From Pelomonas sp051857475 (GTDB taxonomy: Bacteria > Pseudomonadota > Gammaproteobacteria > Burkholderiales > Burkholderiaceae_C), in assembly GCF_051857475.1 (NCBI RefSeq), contig NZ_JBPZGZ010000003.1, positions 850,131-914,130 of the forward strand: 64,000 nt of DNA. The letters run 5' to 3'. How positions within the stretch are numbered: position 1 is the first letter of the stretch; the number at the start of each line of letters is the position of its first letter. Below are positions 17,887 to 25,840 of this stretch, piece by piece. Made by a program: the position numbers and the translations under genes. Under the pieces are notes generated by a model. That model was not told the DNA's origin. It saw only the letters and a list, made by a program, of their open reading frames with translations, and did not search any database.

Positions 17887-19218
17887 TCATGTCGACCTCC
17901 GCAGCCAGATGATGGTGCCGTCAGCGGACCAGGCCGTCAGCGGTGCAAAGCTGCGGCCGTCCCATTCCCCCATCAGCCGCAGCGGACGTCCGCCGGCGAT
18001 GGCGAGCAGGGTCCAGGCCTCGGTGTCGGGCAGGGTCATGGGCAGCAGGCGGCCGGCGCCGACGACGGCCATGCCATCGCCCTGGCGCAGGGGCAGGGCA
18101 TCGGCCAGCACGAGGGGATGCAGGTTCACCCAGGGGTTGGCGGCAAAGCGCTTGGCGATGGCCTGCCATTCAGACGCAGCGGCGGCCTCGGGCCAGCGCG
18201 CCGGGCCAGTGTCCGACGTTGGTTCGGCGGGCAGGGCGCGCAGCGGCGCCGCCCCGGGAAAGAAGGCGAGGGCGGTCTCGGTCGAGGTGCCGACCAGCCA
18301 GGACTGTTCGAAGCCGCGGCCGCCAAAAGCGTGGTCCAGCAGCCAGGCGCGCCGGCCGCTGCGCTCGCCCTGCAGCCAGACGCGTCTCTCGGTCAGCTTG
18401 TCGTCGCGCTCCTCGGTGAGGCTGCCCAGCACCGTCCAGCGGTCCAGCACACGCTCGCCCTGGTCCAGCACCTCGCTGCGCTCCAGCGGCCAACCAGCGA
18501 CGGTGCGCAGGTCGGCCTGCAAGGGCGCGGGCAGCTGCTCGCGGCGAGACAGGCCTTCGCAGGCGAGCTGCAGCAGGCCCAGACGTTGCAGCGTCTGCTC
18601 GGGCCAGTCGGCACCGCGACGTACACCCTGGGCGGCCGCGAGCACACGCTGGCCCAGGCCCGGCGCCTGCGCGTCGACCAGCCGGCGCGCCTGCGTCTGC
18701 CAATTGGCCAGGGCCTCGTCGTCCAGGGCACCGAGGCCGCGGGCGAGCTGGTCGGCCAGCCAGCGTTGCAGGTCACTGGCGGCGGTGCCTATGCGCTGCC
18801 AGCGCTGGGCTTCGCGTTTGTCGGCGGCTTCGGGATCGGCGGGCGGGGCAGCGGCCTTGGCGGCCTGTTTCTCCGCCTGCTTCTCGGCCTTGTCGGCGCG
18901 GCTGCCCAGCCATTCGCTGACCCAGGCGGGTGCTTCGGTCGCCGTGAAGACAGCGGCCTGCTGGGCCCGCATCAGCAGCAGGGCGAGGCCATGCTTGCAG
19001 GGGAATTTGCGGCTGGGGCAGGAGCAGCGGAAGGCCGGGCCGCTGAGGTCGACCTGGGTCTGGTAGGGCTTGGAGCCACTGCCCTGGCATTCGCCCCAGA
19101 CGGCGGCCTCATCGGCGCCGAGCAGCGGCCACTGTGCGGGCCTGACCAGGCCATGCGCGGCCTTGGCCGAGGCGGCATCCGGTGCGAGCGCGAGTACGGC
19201 CTCCGTGGTCAGCAGCAT
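17887..19218 (-). CDS. SWIM zinc-finger protein, first gene of the MoxR/VWA operon
   Basis: 443 residues from ATG 19218. A SWIM zinc finger (FRCSCPSRKFPCKHGLALLL, pattern CxC...CxH) lies near residue 70; SWIM fingers bind DNA or proteins. A lysine/alanine-rich charged linker follows (about residues 100-140), then a helical and beta-rich C-terminal region without known motif. ATG 19227 is also in frame, but the GGGGGAG ribosome site sits right against it and is nine bases from ATG 19218, which decides the start. It heads the operon, 73 bases before DUF5691. Confidence 0.86.
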   Translation of the reverse strand: MLLTTEAVLALAPDAASAKAAHGLVRPAQWPLLGADEAAVWGECQGSGSKPYQTQVDLSGPAFRCSCPSRKFPCKHGLALLLMRAQQAAVFTATEAPAWVSEWLGSRADKAEKQAEKQAAKAAAPPADPEAADKREAQRWQRIGTAASDLQRWLADQLARGLGALDDEALANWQTQARRLVDAQAPGLGQRVLAAAQGVRRGADWPEQTLQRLGLLQLACEGLSRREQLPAPLQADLRTVAGWPLERSEVLDQGERVLDRWTVLGSLTEERDDKLTERRVWLQGERSGRRAWLLDHAFGGRGFEQSWLVGTSTETALAFFPGAAPLRALPAEPTSDTGPARWPEAAAASEWQAIAKRFAANPWVNLHPLVLADALPLRQGDGMAVVGAGRLLPMTLPDTEAWTLLAIAGGRPLRLMGEWDGRSFAPLTAWSADGTIIWLRRST

Positions 19219-19276
19219 GCTGGCCATCTCCCCCTGATCTGTTGTGCGCGCAGTCTATGTCAGGGCCGGTGGCCTC

Positions 19277-19921
19277 TCATTTGCACTTGTAGGGCTTGCC
19301 AACCATGCTGATCGCCCGCGGGGCCACGCTGCCGTTGAACTGGTCCACATCGGCGATGCGTGAGCGGAAGATCTCGACGCAGGTGTCGCCGCGGCGCATG
19401 ACGGTGCGGCGGTCGCCCTGGGCGCCGACGGCCTGGGAGCGGTTCTCGCTCGTGCTTTCCTCGACCCAGGCACCTGCACCGCCGGTGGCGTCGGCGATGC
19501 GGTCTTCGAAGGTCGGGCGTGGCGTGTTGCTGCGCGGGTCGTTGAGCGCCGGGTTGCGGGCCGCGGCGCTGGACGCGGCATAGCCGGGCGGCAGGGCCAG
19601 CCGCAGCGTCGTGCGCGGTGGTTCCGCGGACGGCGCAGGCGCCACAGGAGTGACCGGCGCCGGCGCAGGGACGGTGTCGGGCACGGGCGGCGGGGCGACG
19701 ACGACGCGGGGTGGCAGGGTGATGTGCGGCCCGATGTTGCGGGGCGGCTCCTTCTCGATGAGCTGCGGCACGCGCGGCTGGGGCAGCGCGATGAGGCGCA
19801 CCGTCGTCACGCGCCGGTCGGCGTGCTCGCCGAGCGACGGCGGCTTGTGCATCCACAGCGCCGCCAGCAGCCCGAGGTGCAGGGCCGCGACGAGTCCGCG
19901 CGCAATCCAGCGGTGGTCCAT
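19277..19921 (-). CDS. Membrane-anchored proline-rich periplasmic protein
   Basis: 214 residues: a short cytoplasmic start, one transmembrane helix (about residues 8-23, LVAALHLGLLAALWM), then a proline/valine-rich stretch (VVVAPPPVPDTVPAPAP) and a C-terminal domain with two cysteines (DTCVEIF, YKCK). The layout is like TonB-type or envelope-spanning anchor proteins, but no TonB C-terminal domain is visible. It is last in a four-gene operon and begins five bases after the preceding stop. Function unknown. Confidence 0.72.
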   Translation of the reverse strand: MDHRWIARGLVAALHLGLLAALWMHKPPSLGEHADRRVTTVRLIALPQPRVPQLIEKEPPRNIGPHITLPPRVVVAPPPVPDTVPAPAPVTPVAPAPSAEPPRTTLRLALPPGYAASSAAARNPALNDPRSNTPRPTFEDRIADATGGAGAWVEESTSENRSQAVGAQGDRRTVMRRGDTCVEIFRSRIADVDQFNGSVAPRAISMVGKPYKCK

Positions 19922-19926
19922 GGCGC

Positions 19927-20646
19927 CTAGAGCTTGACGCTGACCTTGCTGTTGGGCGGCGGCACCAGGCGGGCTGCGTCGGGCCAGTTCTCCTGGCCGG
20001 TCAGCAGCGTGCAGGGGCGGCCGGCCTCGCCCTTCTTGGCTTCGGGGTCGCGCTCGCCGGTGGCGACGGGCAGGGGCAGGCCGAGCAGCTGCCCGTTCTC
20101 CTGCCATTGCAGCTGCCAGCTCGGCGTGGCGCTGCAGATGCGCACGGCTTCGATGCGCGGGAACAGCCAACGCAGATACCAGGGCAACAGCTCTTCGCGC
20201 AGCGTGCGGGCGACGCGCATGATCTGGCGCACCTTGGCCATCGTCACCTCCTCGGGCTGGGTGTTCAGCTCCAGGCTGCCGCGCACCGCCATCTGACCCT
20301 TGGGCACGTTGGTGGCGAGATCGGCCGTCTTGGCCTCGGCCTCCGACAGGATGGGCAGTTCGAAGCCGCCGGCGGCGTTGATCTTGAGCGGGTAGTCCGC
20401 CTCGTCGCTGCGCACCGCCAGGCGGATGTCGGCCAGCGGCATCTTGGTCTTCTCGACGTCGACGCTGAAGTCCATGCGGAACAGGCCCTCGCCATGCTGG
20501 CGCAGGCGGCTCAGCAGGCTGTTGATCTGGCCATAGGGCAGCACGCCGCCGTCGCGCTTGAGTTCGGTCTTGACGGTGGGCAGCACTTCGGTCTGGGCAT
20601 GGGCGGCCGTGGCCACGGCCAGCAGGCAGGCAAGCAGGATTCGCAT
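19927..20646 (-). CDS. Exported protein of unknown function
   Basis: 239 residues with a signal peptide (MRILLACLLAVATAAHA). The mature part has alternating charged and hydrophobic segments (GEGLFRMDFSVDVEKTKMPLADIRLAV), an ELNTQPEEVTMAKVRQIMRV helix and a C-terminal ending in VSVKL. DUF2987-like exported proteins have a comparable layout, but I do not claim membership. It lies three bases after the XRE gene, so it is co-transcribed with it. Confidence 0.7.
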   Translation of the reverse strand: MRILLACLLAVATAAHAQTEVLPTVKTELKRDGGVLPYGQINSLLSRLRQHGEGLFRMDFSVDVEKTKMPLADIRLAVRSDEADYPLKINAAGGFELPILSEAEAKTADLATNVPKGQMAVRGSLELNTQPEEVTMAKVRQIMRVARTLREELLPWYLRWLFPRIEAVRICSATPSWQLQWQENGQLLGLPLPVATGERDPEAKKGEAGRPCTLLTGQENWPDAARLVPPPNSKVSVKL

Positions 20647-20649
20647 GGA

Positions 20650-20877
20650 TCAGGGTTCTTCAGGGGGCTCGGGACCAGGTTCCCAGGCGAGCAGATCGCC
20701 GGGCTGGCATTGCAGGACCTCGCAGATGCGCGAGAGGGTGTCAAAGCGCACGCCGCGCACCTTGCCGCTCTTCAGCAGCGACAGATTGGCCTCGGTGATG
20801 CCCACGCGCTCGGCCAGCTCGCGCGAGCGCATCTTGCGGCGCGCGAGCATGACGTCGAGGGTGACGATGATGGGCAT
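20650..20877 (-). CDS. Small XRE-type helix-turn-helix regulator
   Basis: 75 residues, almost only a Cro/CI-type helix-turn-helix: MLARRKMRSRELAERVGITE then ANLSLLKSGKVRGVRFDTLS and CEVLQCQPGDLL. This matches the short YozG-like regulators usually encoded next to a DUF2975 membrane protein, as here (four bases downstream of it). It probably controls its own operon; target sites cannot be assigned from sequence. Confidence 0.9.
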   Translation of the reverse strand: MPIIVTLDVMLARRKMRSRELAERVGITEANLSLLKSGKVRGVRFDTLSRICEVLQCQPGDLLAWEPGPEPPEEP

Positions 20878-20881
20878 GGCT

Positions 20882-21430
20882 TCAGACGAACTCGGCGTTC
20901 TCGTCGGCGACCCTTGCAGCCTCGAAGAGGACTTGCGCCAGGGCCAGCAGCAGCAGACCGAAGAGCAGGGCGAGGTAGTGATCGCCGGACAGGCCGAACC
21001 AGAGCTGGCGCTCGCCCTTGGGATTGCCCCAGGTCAGCGCGAGGATGGCCAGCGTGTGGCTCAGCGGTTGGGCCGCGGCCAGCGCGCACAGGCCCAGGCC
21101 GAGGCGGCGCAGATGCTGGGCCGGGCGGCGCGCCAGCAATTCGCCTTCGGCGAAGCAGCCGAACAGCGACCACATCTGCCACAGCGCAAACAGGCTCATC
21201 GAGGTCGGCAGCATCGAGGCTGCCAGCCCCCACAGGCGCGAGCCCAGGTCGAGCTGCACCTTGCCCAGATTCCAGGTGCGCGCCGCGACCTCGGCGACCC
21301 AGACCGCGTCGGCCCAGAAGATGAAGGGCAGGGTGCCGATGACGACCACGCCGAGCAGGCACAGCAACCGCACGATCCAGGCCAGCCGGCGGATGCGTCG
21401 CAGGCCGTCGGCGGAAAAGGAATCGGGCAT
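20882..21430 (-). CDS. DUF2975 family membrane protein
   Basis: 182 residues with four membrane helices (residues about 17-40, 70-90, 105-130 and 150-170 by hydrophobicity). The FGCFAEGELLARRPAQHLRRLGL-type segment between helices two and three is typical for DUF2975; the first half is LLCLLGVVVIGTLPFIFW. It heads the operon that includes the XRE regulator and two exported proteins. Pairs of this kind are thought to act together, but the signal sensed is unknown. Confidence 0.82.
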   Translation of the reverse strand: MPDSFSADGLRRIRRLAWIVRLLCLLGVVVIGTLPFIFWADAVWVAEVAARTWNLGKVQLDLGSRLWGLAASMLPTSMSLFALWQMWSLFGCFAEGELLARRPAQHLRRLGLGLCALAAAQPLSHTLAILALTWGNPKGERQLWFGLSGDHYLALLFGLLLLALAQVLFEAARVADENAEFV

Positions 21431-21510
21431 GGCGGCCTTCTTGAAACAGGAAAAACTTACTGTAAAACAATAATTCGTTGTCGTAGAGCAGAATTTTCAC
21501 AAGCGGACCG
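21431..21510 (-). promoter_or_regulatory. AT-rich promoter region of the DUF2975-XRE operon
   Basis: An AT-rich island (21441-21500) in otherwise GC-rich sequence, directly before ATG 21430. On the minus strand it reads TTGTGAAAATTC, then GACAACGAATTATTG and TTTTACAGTAAG. I cannot choose one promoter with confidence; the base composition and place make it the likely start region and binding site of the small XRE regulator. Confidence 0.5.
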
Positions 21511-21590
21511 GCGCCGGGCCGCCCCAAGCCGGCCCGCAGGCGATGTGCTTGCGGCTCAATGCCGCGAGCGTCGCCGTCCCCTCGGGGGCT
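21511..21590 (-). repeat. Palindromic intergenic repeat, copy 2
   Basis: 80 bases between the DUF2975 operon and ybaK. On the plus strand it opens GCGCCGGGCCGCCCCAAGCC, holds the hairpin GCTTGCGGC/GCCGCGAGC with loop TCAAT, and ends CCGTCCCCTCGGGGGCT. Same family as copies at 6891 and 40061. Confidence 0.85.
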
Positions 21591-21600
21591 GAGGCCGGAC

Positions 21601-21627
21601 ACGGCGAGTCCTGTGGACTTGCCGTGC
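21601..21627. other. Strong short hairpin upstream of ybaK
   Basis: CACGGCGAGTCC and GGACTTGCCGTG form a 12-base stem (one G-U pair in RNA) with a TGT loop. It lies directly after repeat copy 2, about 100 bases before ybaK. No T-run follows on either strand, so a terminator is not clearly supported. The remaining bases to 21729 show nothing else. Confidence 0.5.
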
Positions 21628-21729
21628 CTGCCGAAGAGCAGCGGCTCCGCCGGCTGCGCGGTCTGCATGACCGACCGGGCTCGCCGCGTGCAGCGGTGCG
21701 AGACCGGGCGAGGGGCTGAAAATGCCGGG

Positions 21730-22224
21730 ATGAGCAAAAAAGGCAGTCATGTCAGCGAGACCCCGGCGACGCAGGCCCTGAAGCGCGCCGGCGTCGCCTT
21801 CACCGAGCACGTCTACGACTACGTCGAGCACGGCGGCACGGCCGAGTCGTCCAAGCAGCTGGGCGTGGACGAGCACGCCGTCGTGAAGACCCTGGTCATG
21901 CAGGACGAGAAGGCCGACCCGCTGATCGTGCTGATGCATGGCGACCGCACGGTCAGCCTGAAGGAGCTGGCGCGGCAGATTCCCTGCAAGAAGGTCGAGC
22001 CCTGCAAGCCCGAGGTGGCCCAGCGCCACAGCGGCTACCAGGTGGGCGGCACTTCGCCTTTCGGCGTGCGCAAGGCCATGCCGGTGTTCGTCGAAGCGAG
22101 CATCCTCGAGCTGCCCAGGATCTGCATCAACGGCGGGCGGCGTGGCTATCTCGTCGGCATCGCGCCGCAGGTGCTCACCGAACTGCTCGGCGCACGACCG
22201 GTGAACTGCGCTAACGCGGGCTGA
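21730..22224 (+). CDS. ybaK: YbaK/EbsC-type Cys-tRNA(Pro) deacylase
   Basis: 164-residue aminoacyl-tRNA editing protein that removes Cys mischarged on tRNA-Pro. Motifs: TPATQALKRAGVAFTEHVYD, the conserved lysine in VVKTLVMQDE, GDRTVSLKELARQI, and the GYQVGGTSPFGVRKAMPVFV core followed by INGGRRGYLVGI. Length is normal. ATG 21730 precedes the family's usual SKK...TPATQ start. It stands 32 bases before the MgtC-like gene. Confidence 0.93.
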   Translation: MSKKGSHVSETPATQALKRAGVAFTEHVYDYVEHGGTAESSKQLGVDEHAVVKTLVMQDEKADPLIVLMHGDRTVSLKELARQIPCKKVEPCKPEVAQRHSGYQVGGTSPFGVRKAMPVFVEASILELPRICINGGRRGYLVGIAPQVLTELLGARPVNCANAG

Positions 22225-22256
22225 GGCCGGGTACGTCGATTGCTCAGGGTCGGCCC

Positions 22257-22730
22257 ATGTGGGCCACCATCCTGAAAACACTCCAGTCCGAGTTCTCCGA
22301 CGCGCCGGACGTCGAGCAGGTCACGCGCATCATGGTTCGCTTGCTGCTGGCGGCGCTGCTGGGCGGCGTGCTGGGCTACGAACGCGAGAGCCAGGGCAAG
22401 GCGGCCGGCATCCGCACCCACATGCTGGTGGCGATGGGCGCCGCACTGTTCGTGCTGGTGCCCGAGCTGGACGGCATGGCGGTGGCCGACATGAGCCGCG
22501 TCATGCAGGGCATCGTCACGGGCATCGGCTTCCTGGGGGCCGGCGCCATCATCAAGCGCAGCACCGAGGAAGACACGCAGGGCCTGACGACGGCGGCCGG
22601 CATCTGGATGACGGCGGCCATCGGCGTCGCCTGCGGCCTGGGCCGGGAGAGCACCGCGCTGCTGAGCACGCTGTTGGCGTTGGCTGTGCTGGCGGCGCTG
22701 CCACGGCTGGTGAGTCGGGACAAGCGTTGA
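22257..22730 (+). CDS. MgtC/SapB family membrane protein
   Basis: 157 residues with four to five membrane helices. Typical sequence: VTRIMVRLLLAALLGGVLGY, ERESQGKAAGIRTHMLVAMG, RVMQGIVTGIGFLGAGAIIK and GLTTAAGIWMTAAIGVACGL. MgtC-type proteins affect magnesium adaptation and F-ATPase activity; this short form without a C-terminal ACT-like domain belongs to the SapB side of the family. Exact role unknown. Confidence 0.9.
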   Translation: MWATILKTLQSEFSDAPDVEQVTRIMVRLLLAALLGGVLGYERESQGKAAGIRTHMLVAMGAALFVLVPELDGMAVADMSRVMQGIVTGIGFLGAGAIIKRSTEEDTQGLTTAAGIWMTAAIGVACGLGRESTALLSTLLALAVLAALPRLVSRDKR

Positions 22731-22767
22731 CGTCTGGGCGGGCAGCGCTGCATGACAATGCCGCCCC

Positions 22768-23427
22768 ATGCAAACCGCTCTCACCCTGCTTGCCGCTCTC
22801 GCCGGCTATCTGATCGGCTCGCTGTCGTTTGCCGTCATCATCAGCCGCGCCATGGGCCTCTCGGACCCTCGCTCCTATGGTTCGGGCAACCCGGGCGCCA
22901 CCAATGTGCTGCGCTCGGGCAACAAGGCCGCCGCCATCCTGACCCTGGTGTTCGACGCCCTCAAGGGCTATTTTCCGGTGCTGGCGGTGCTGATCTGGGG
23001 CCCGCGTTTCGGCCTCGGCGAGGGCACGGCGGCCCTGGTCGGCCTGGCGGCCTTCCTGGGCCATCTGTGGCCGGTGTTCTTCCGCTTCCAGGGCGGCAAG
23101 GGCGTGGCCACCGCGGCCGGCGTCATCTTCGGTCTCAACCCCCTGCTGGGGGTTGCGACGCTGGCCACCTGGCTCATCATTGCCTGGTTCAGCCGCTATT
23201 CGTCCCTGGCTGCCATCGTGTCGGCCGCCTTCGCGCCGATGTATCAGTTGCTCATTTGGGAAGCCGGAGCGACCGCGCTGGCCCTGATCATCATGGGCTT
23301 GCTGCTGGTGTGGCGCCATTCGGCCAACATCAAGAAGCTGATGGCCGGCACCGAGAGCAAGCTCGGCCAGAAAGCAGGCGCCGCAGCGGCACCCGTCAAA
23401 CCCCAGAAGAACCGGAAGAAAGCATGA
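22768..23427 (+). CDS. plsY: Acyl-phosphate:glycerol-3-phosphate acyltransferase PlsY
   Basis: Inner-membrane enzyme that acylates glycerol-3-phosphate with acyl-phosphate, the first step of phospholipid synthesis. 219 residues, five helices. Family marks: GSLSFAVIISR, the SYGSGNPGATNVLRSGNK segment, VFDALKGYFPVL, and GHLWPVFFRFQGGKGVATA. The C-terminal 25 residues are a lysine/alanine-rich tail not needed for catalysis. Its TGA overlaps the ATG of the RidA gene. Confidence 0.96.
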   Translation: MQTALTLLAALAGYLIGSLSFAVIISRAMGLSDPRSYGSGNPGATNVLRSGNKAAAILTLVFDALKGYFPVLAVLIWGPRFGLGEGTAALVGLAAFLGHLWPVFFRFQGGKGVATAAGVIFGLNPLLGVATLATWLIIAWFSRYSSLAAIVSAAFAPMYQLLIWEAGATALALIIMGLLLVWRHSANIKKLMAGTESKLGQKAGAAAAPVKPQKNRKKA

Positions 23428-23795
23428 GCGCCTCCACCCCTTCCTCCTCCGCCGTCGAACGCTTTGACATCGGCGCCCGCCTGTCCGAGATGGCCGTCTA
23501 CAACGGCGTGGCCTATCTGGCCGGCCAGGTGCCCGAAGACGCCAGCGTCGACATCACCGCCCAGACGGCCCAGGTGCTGGCGGCCATCGACAAGCTGCTG
23601 GCCCGTGCCGGCACCGACAAGAGCCGCATCCTGATGGCCCAGATCTTCCTGGCCGACCGCGCCGACTTCCCCGGCATGAACGCCGCCTGGGACGCCTGGG
23701 TCGCCTCCGGCCACACGCCGCCGCGCGCCACCGTCATCGCCGGCCTGGCCCGACCGGAGTGGAAGGTGGAGATCGTCGTCACCGCCGCGGTCTAG
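23424..23795 (+). CDS. RidA family protein
   Basis: 123 residues of the RidA/YjgF fold (reactive enamine/imine deaminase family). It shows VYNGVAYLAGQVPEDA, ITAQTAQVLAAIDKLLARAG, ILMAQIFLADRADFPGMNAAWD and the active-site arginine in HTPPRATVIAGLA. ATG 23424 overlaps the plsY stop. The 3' end overlaps the convergent helicase gene by four bases. Which imine it acts on is not known. Confidence 0.92.
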   Translation: MSASTPSSSAVERFDIGARLSEMAVYNGVAYLAGQVPEDASVDITAQTAQVLAAIDKLLARAGTDKSRILMAQIFLADRADFPGMNAAWDAWVASGHTPPRATVIAGLARPEWKVEIVVTAAV

Positions 23796-25798
23796 GCACC
23801 CCGGGCGCGCTCGCGCCAGAACTCGACGTCGAAGACCTGCTGCGTGCCGGTGCCGGCGTTGATGAGCCAGAACTGACGGCCGTCGGCGCTGATGCGCGCC
23901 ACCTCGCCGACATGCCGGCCCGCAGACACCCGGCGGCCGACGGCATTGGCCGGGAAGCCGGGCTGACGGGCCAGTTCGATCAGGGGTTGGGCCGCGCGGT
24001 CGTCGGCCGCCAGCCTGAGCTTGCTCACCAGCGGCGCCAGCAAGGCGCCGGCCGCATCCGCCGCGGACACGAAGACCACCAGCTTGGCCTGGGCGCGGCT
24101 CAACGCGACGTTGAGCAGGCGCTGTGCTTCCTCGCCCTGCAGAAAGGGCTGGGCGCCGTCGGCGGGGTCGAGCATCACGACGGGGGCCTCGCTGCCCTGC
24201 GCCCGGTGCACGGTGCTGACCCGCAGCGAATCCGGCAGGCCGCGCGCGTTCAGGCATTGGCGGATCAGCGCGCGCTGGGCGCGGAAGGGCGTCAGCACGA
24301 TCAGCTCCTCGGGCTGCCACCGGCCGCTGGCCAGGGCCTCGGCACACAGGGCGGCGATCGCCTCGGCCGATTCCCGCCTCGCCGGCCCGCGCAGGGCCGC
24401 GGACCAGCTGCCATCACGCTGGATGCGCTGCAGATGCACATGCGCGTCGGGCGCGATGTCGCCCAACGCACGGCGCCGAGCTGCCTGCCAGTCGGCCGAG
24501 GTGTCGGCCGCCACGCGCAGCGCACCGTCGTAGAACAGCTGGCTGACCAGGTCGCCGATGGGGCCGGCCATGCGCGACTGCTCATCCAGCAGCGCGACCG
24601 AGGCGCCGGTACGCGGCATGTGCGCAAAGGCCGAACGGCCCAGCCAGCGCCGCGCGCCGCGGTCCTCGCTGCGCTGCACGGGTGACAGCTGCTGCGGGTC
24701 GCCCGCGAACAGCCGCGCGCGACCGAGCGGCATCAGCGCCAGCGCATGGGCGAGGCTGACCTGGCTGGCCTCGTCGAAGACGACGAGGTCGAAGGGCGGC
24801 TCGTCGTCGGTGCTCAGCTCGCGCAGCGACTTCAGCGTGAAGGCGGCGCGTGTCGTTGTCATCGCCGCCAGGCGGCAGCGCTTGAGCACCTTCAGCGACG
24901 CCGCGCGCAGTTCGTCCCGAAGCGACGCGACGCGGTCGGCCCAGGCCTTCAGCGCGACGGCATCGCGTGCCGACGGCCGCGCCGCCTCGGCGCGGGCCAG
25001 GCGGGCGATCAGGTCGGCGTCCTCGGTCGGGATCAGGTGCTCGCGGCCCGCATAGGCCGCCGCGTCGAAGCGCGTGCCCAGGCGCTGCACGAAGGGCCGG
25101 CAATGCTCGCGGCGACCCTTCTCCAACGCTTTGTCGACGGCCAGCGTGGCGAGGTCGACGGCGTGGTTGGTCGTCGACAGCAGCAGCACGCGCGCCGTCG
25201 GCCGGCTGTCCAGGTATTCGGCCAGCAGCACGCCCAGCGTCGTCGTCTTGCCGGTGCCGGGCGGGCCCCACAGAAAGGCGCTGCTGTGGCCGACCAGGGC
25301 CAGGGCCTCGCGCTGGGCCTGGCGCAGCCAGCGAAAGGGCGCGCCGGTCAGGGCCGGCGCGTGGTCGATGGTTTGTGGCTGACTCAGGTCTGGCAGGCAG
25401 GCCAGGGCGCGCTCGGCCCAGGACGTGTCCCACCAGGCGTCGGCGACGGCCTTCAAGAAGCGCGTCGGGTAGAGGCGGATCAGGTGGCCTGCCGGTGGTG
25501 GCGGGCTGCTGGCGTTCTGCAGCACCAGCTGGTCGTCCTCGGCGACGACGGCCAGCACGCTGGCGCCGCCCTTGATCGGCGCGCCCCACCAGGCGCTGGC
25601 GCCATCCAGGCTGTCGTCCAGCAGGGCCTGGGCCGAGGCCGCGCCCGGGCGCTGGCCCTCGGCGAACACATAGCCCCCCTCCAGCGTGACCCGCCACAGC
25701 GAGCCCTCGCGCTCGCTGTTCAGCACCTTGAAGTCGTAGTACTCGGGCGTGGCCGACAGCTCGGCATCCAGCGCCGAACGCACGTCGGCAAGGCTCAT
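23792..25798 (-). CDS. Superfamily 1 (Dna2/Upf1-like) helicase/ATPase
   Basis: 668 residues. SF1 motifs in order: Walker A WGPPGTGKTTTLGVLLAEY at about residue 178, STTNHAVDLATLAVDKAL, Walker B VVFDEASQVSLAHAL, motif III FAGDPQQLSPVQ, and C-terminal motifs STVHRAQGSEAPVVML and LLNVALSRAQAKLVVFVS. The first 150 residues are a beta-rich region without known motif. This layout fits the AAA_11/AAA_12 DNA/RNA helicase group. It follows the M56 gene by 42 bases on the same strand but has no clear functional tie to it. Confidence 0.9.
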   Translation of the reverse strand: MSLADVRSALDAELSATPEYYDFKVLNSEREGSLWRVTLEGGYVFAEGQRPGAASAQALLDDSLDGASAWWGAPIKGGASVLAVVAEDDQLVLQNASSPPPPAGHLIRLYPTRFLKAVADAWWDTSWAERALACLPDLSQPQTIDHAPALTGAPFRWLRQAQREALALVGHSSAFLWGPPGTGKTTTLGVLLAEYLDSRPTARVLLLSTTNHAVDLATLAVDKALEKGRREHCRPFVQRLGTRFDAAAYAGREHLIPTEDADLIARLARAEAARPSARDAVALKAWADRVASLRDELRAASLKVLKRCRLAAMTTTRAAFTLKSLRELSTDDEPPFDLVVFDEASQVSLAHALALMPLGRARLFAGDPQQLSPVQRSEDRGARRWLGRSAFAHMPRTGASVALLDEQSRMAGPIGDLVSQLFYDGALRVAADTSADWQAARRRALGDIAPDAHVHLQRIQRDGSWSAALRGPARRESAEAIAALCAEALASGRWQPEELIVLTPFRAQRALIRQCLNARGLPDSLRVSTVHRAQGSEAPVVMLDPADGAQPFLQGEEAQRLLNVALSRAQAKLVVFVSAADAAGALLAPLVSKLRLAADDRAAQPLIELARQPGFPANAVGRRVSAGRHVGEVARISADGRQFWLINAGTGTQQVFDVEFWRERARGA

Positions 25799-25840
25799 CG
25801 GAACAGGGGGGTGGATTCGGGAGGGCGCGACTGTAGCGGG

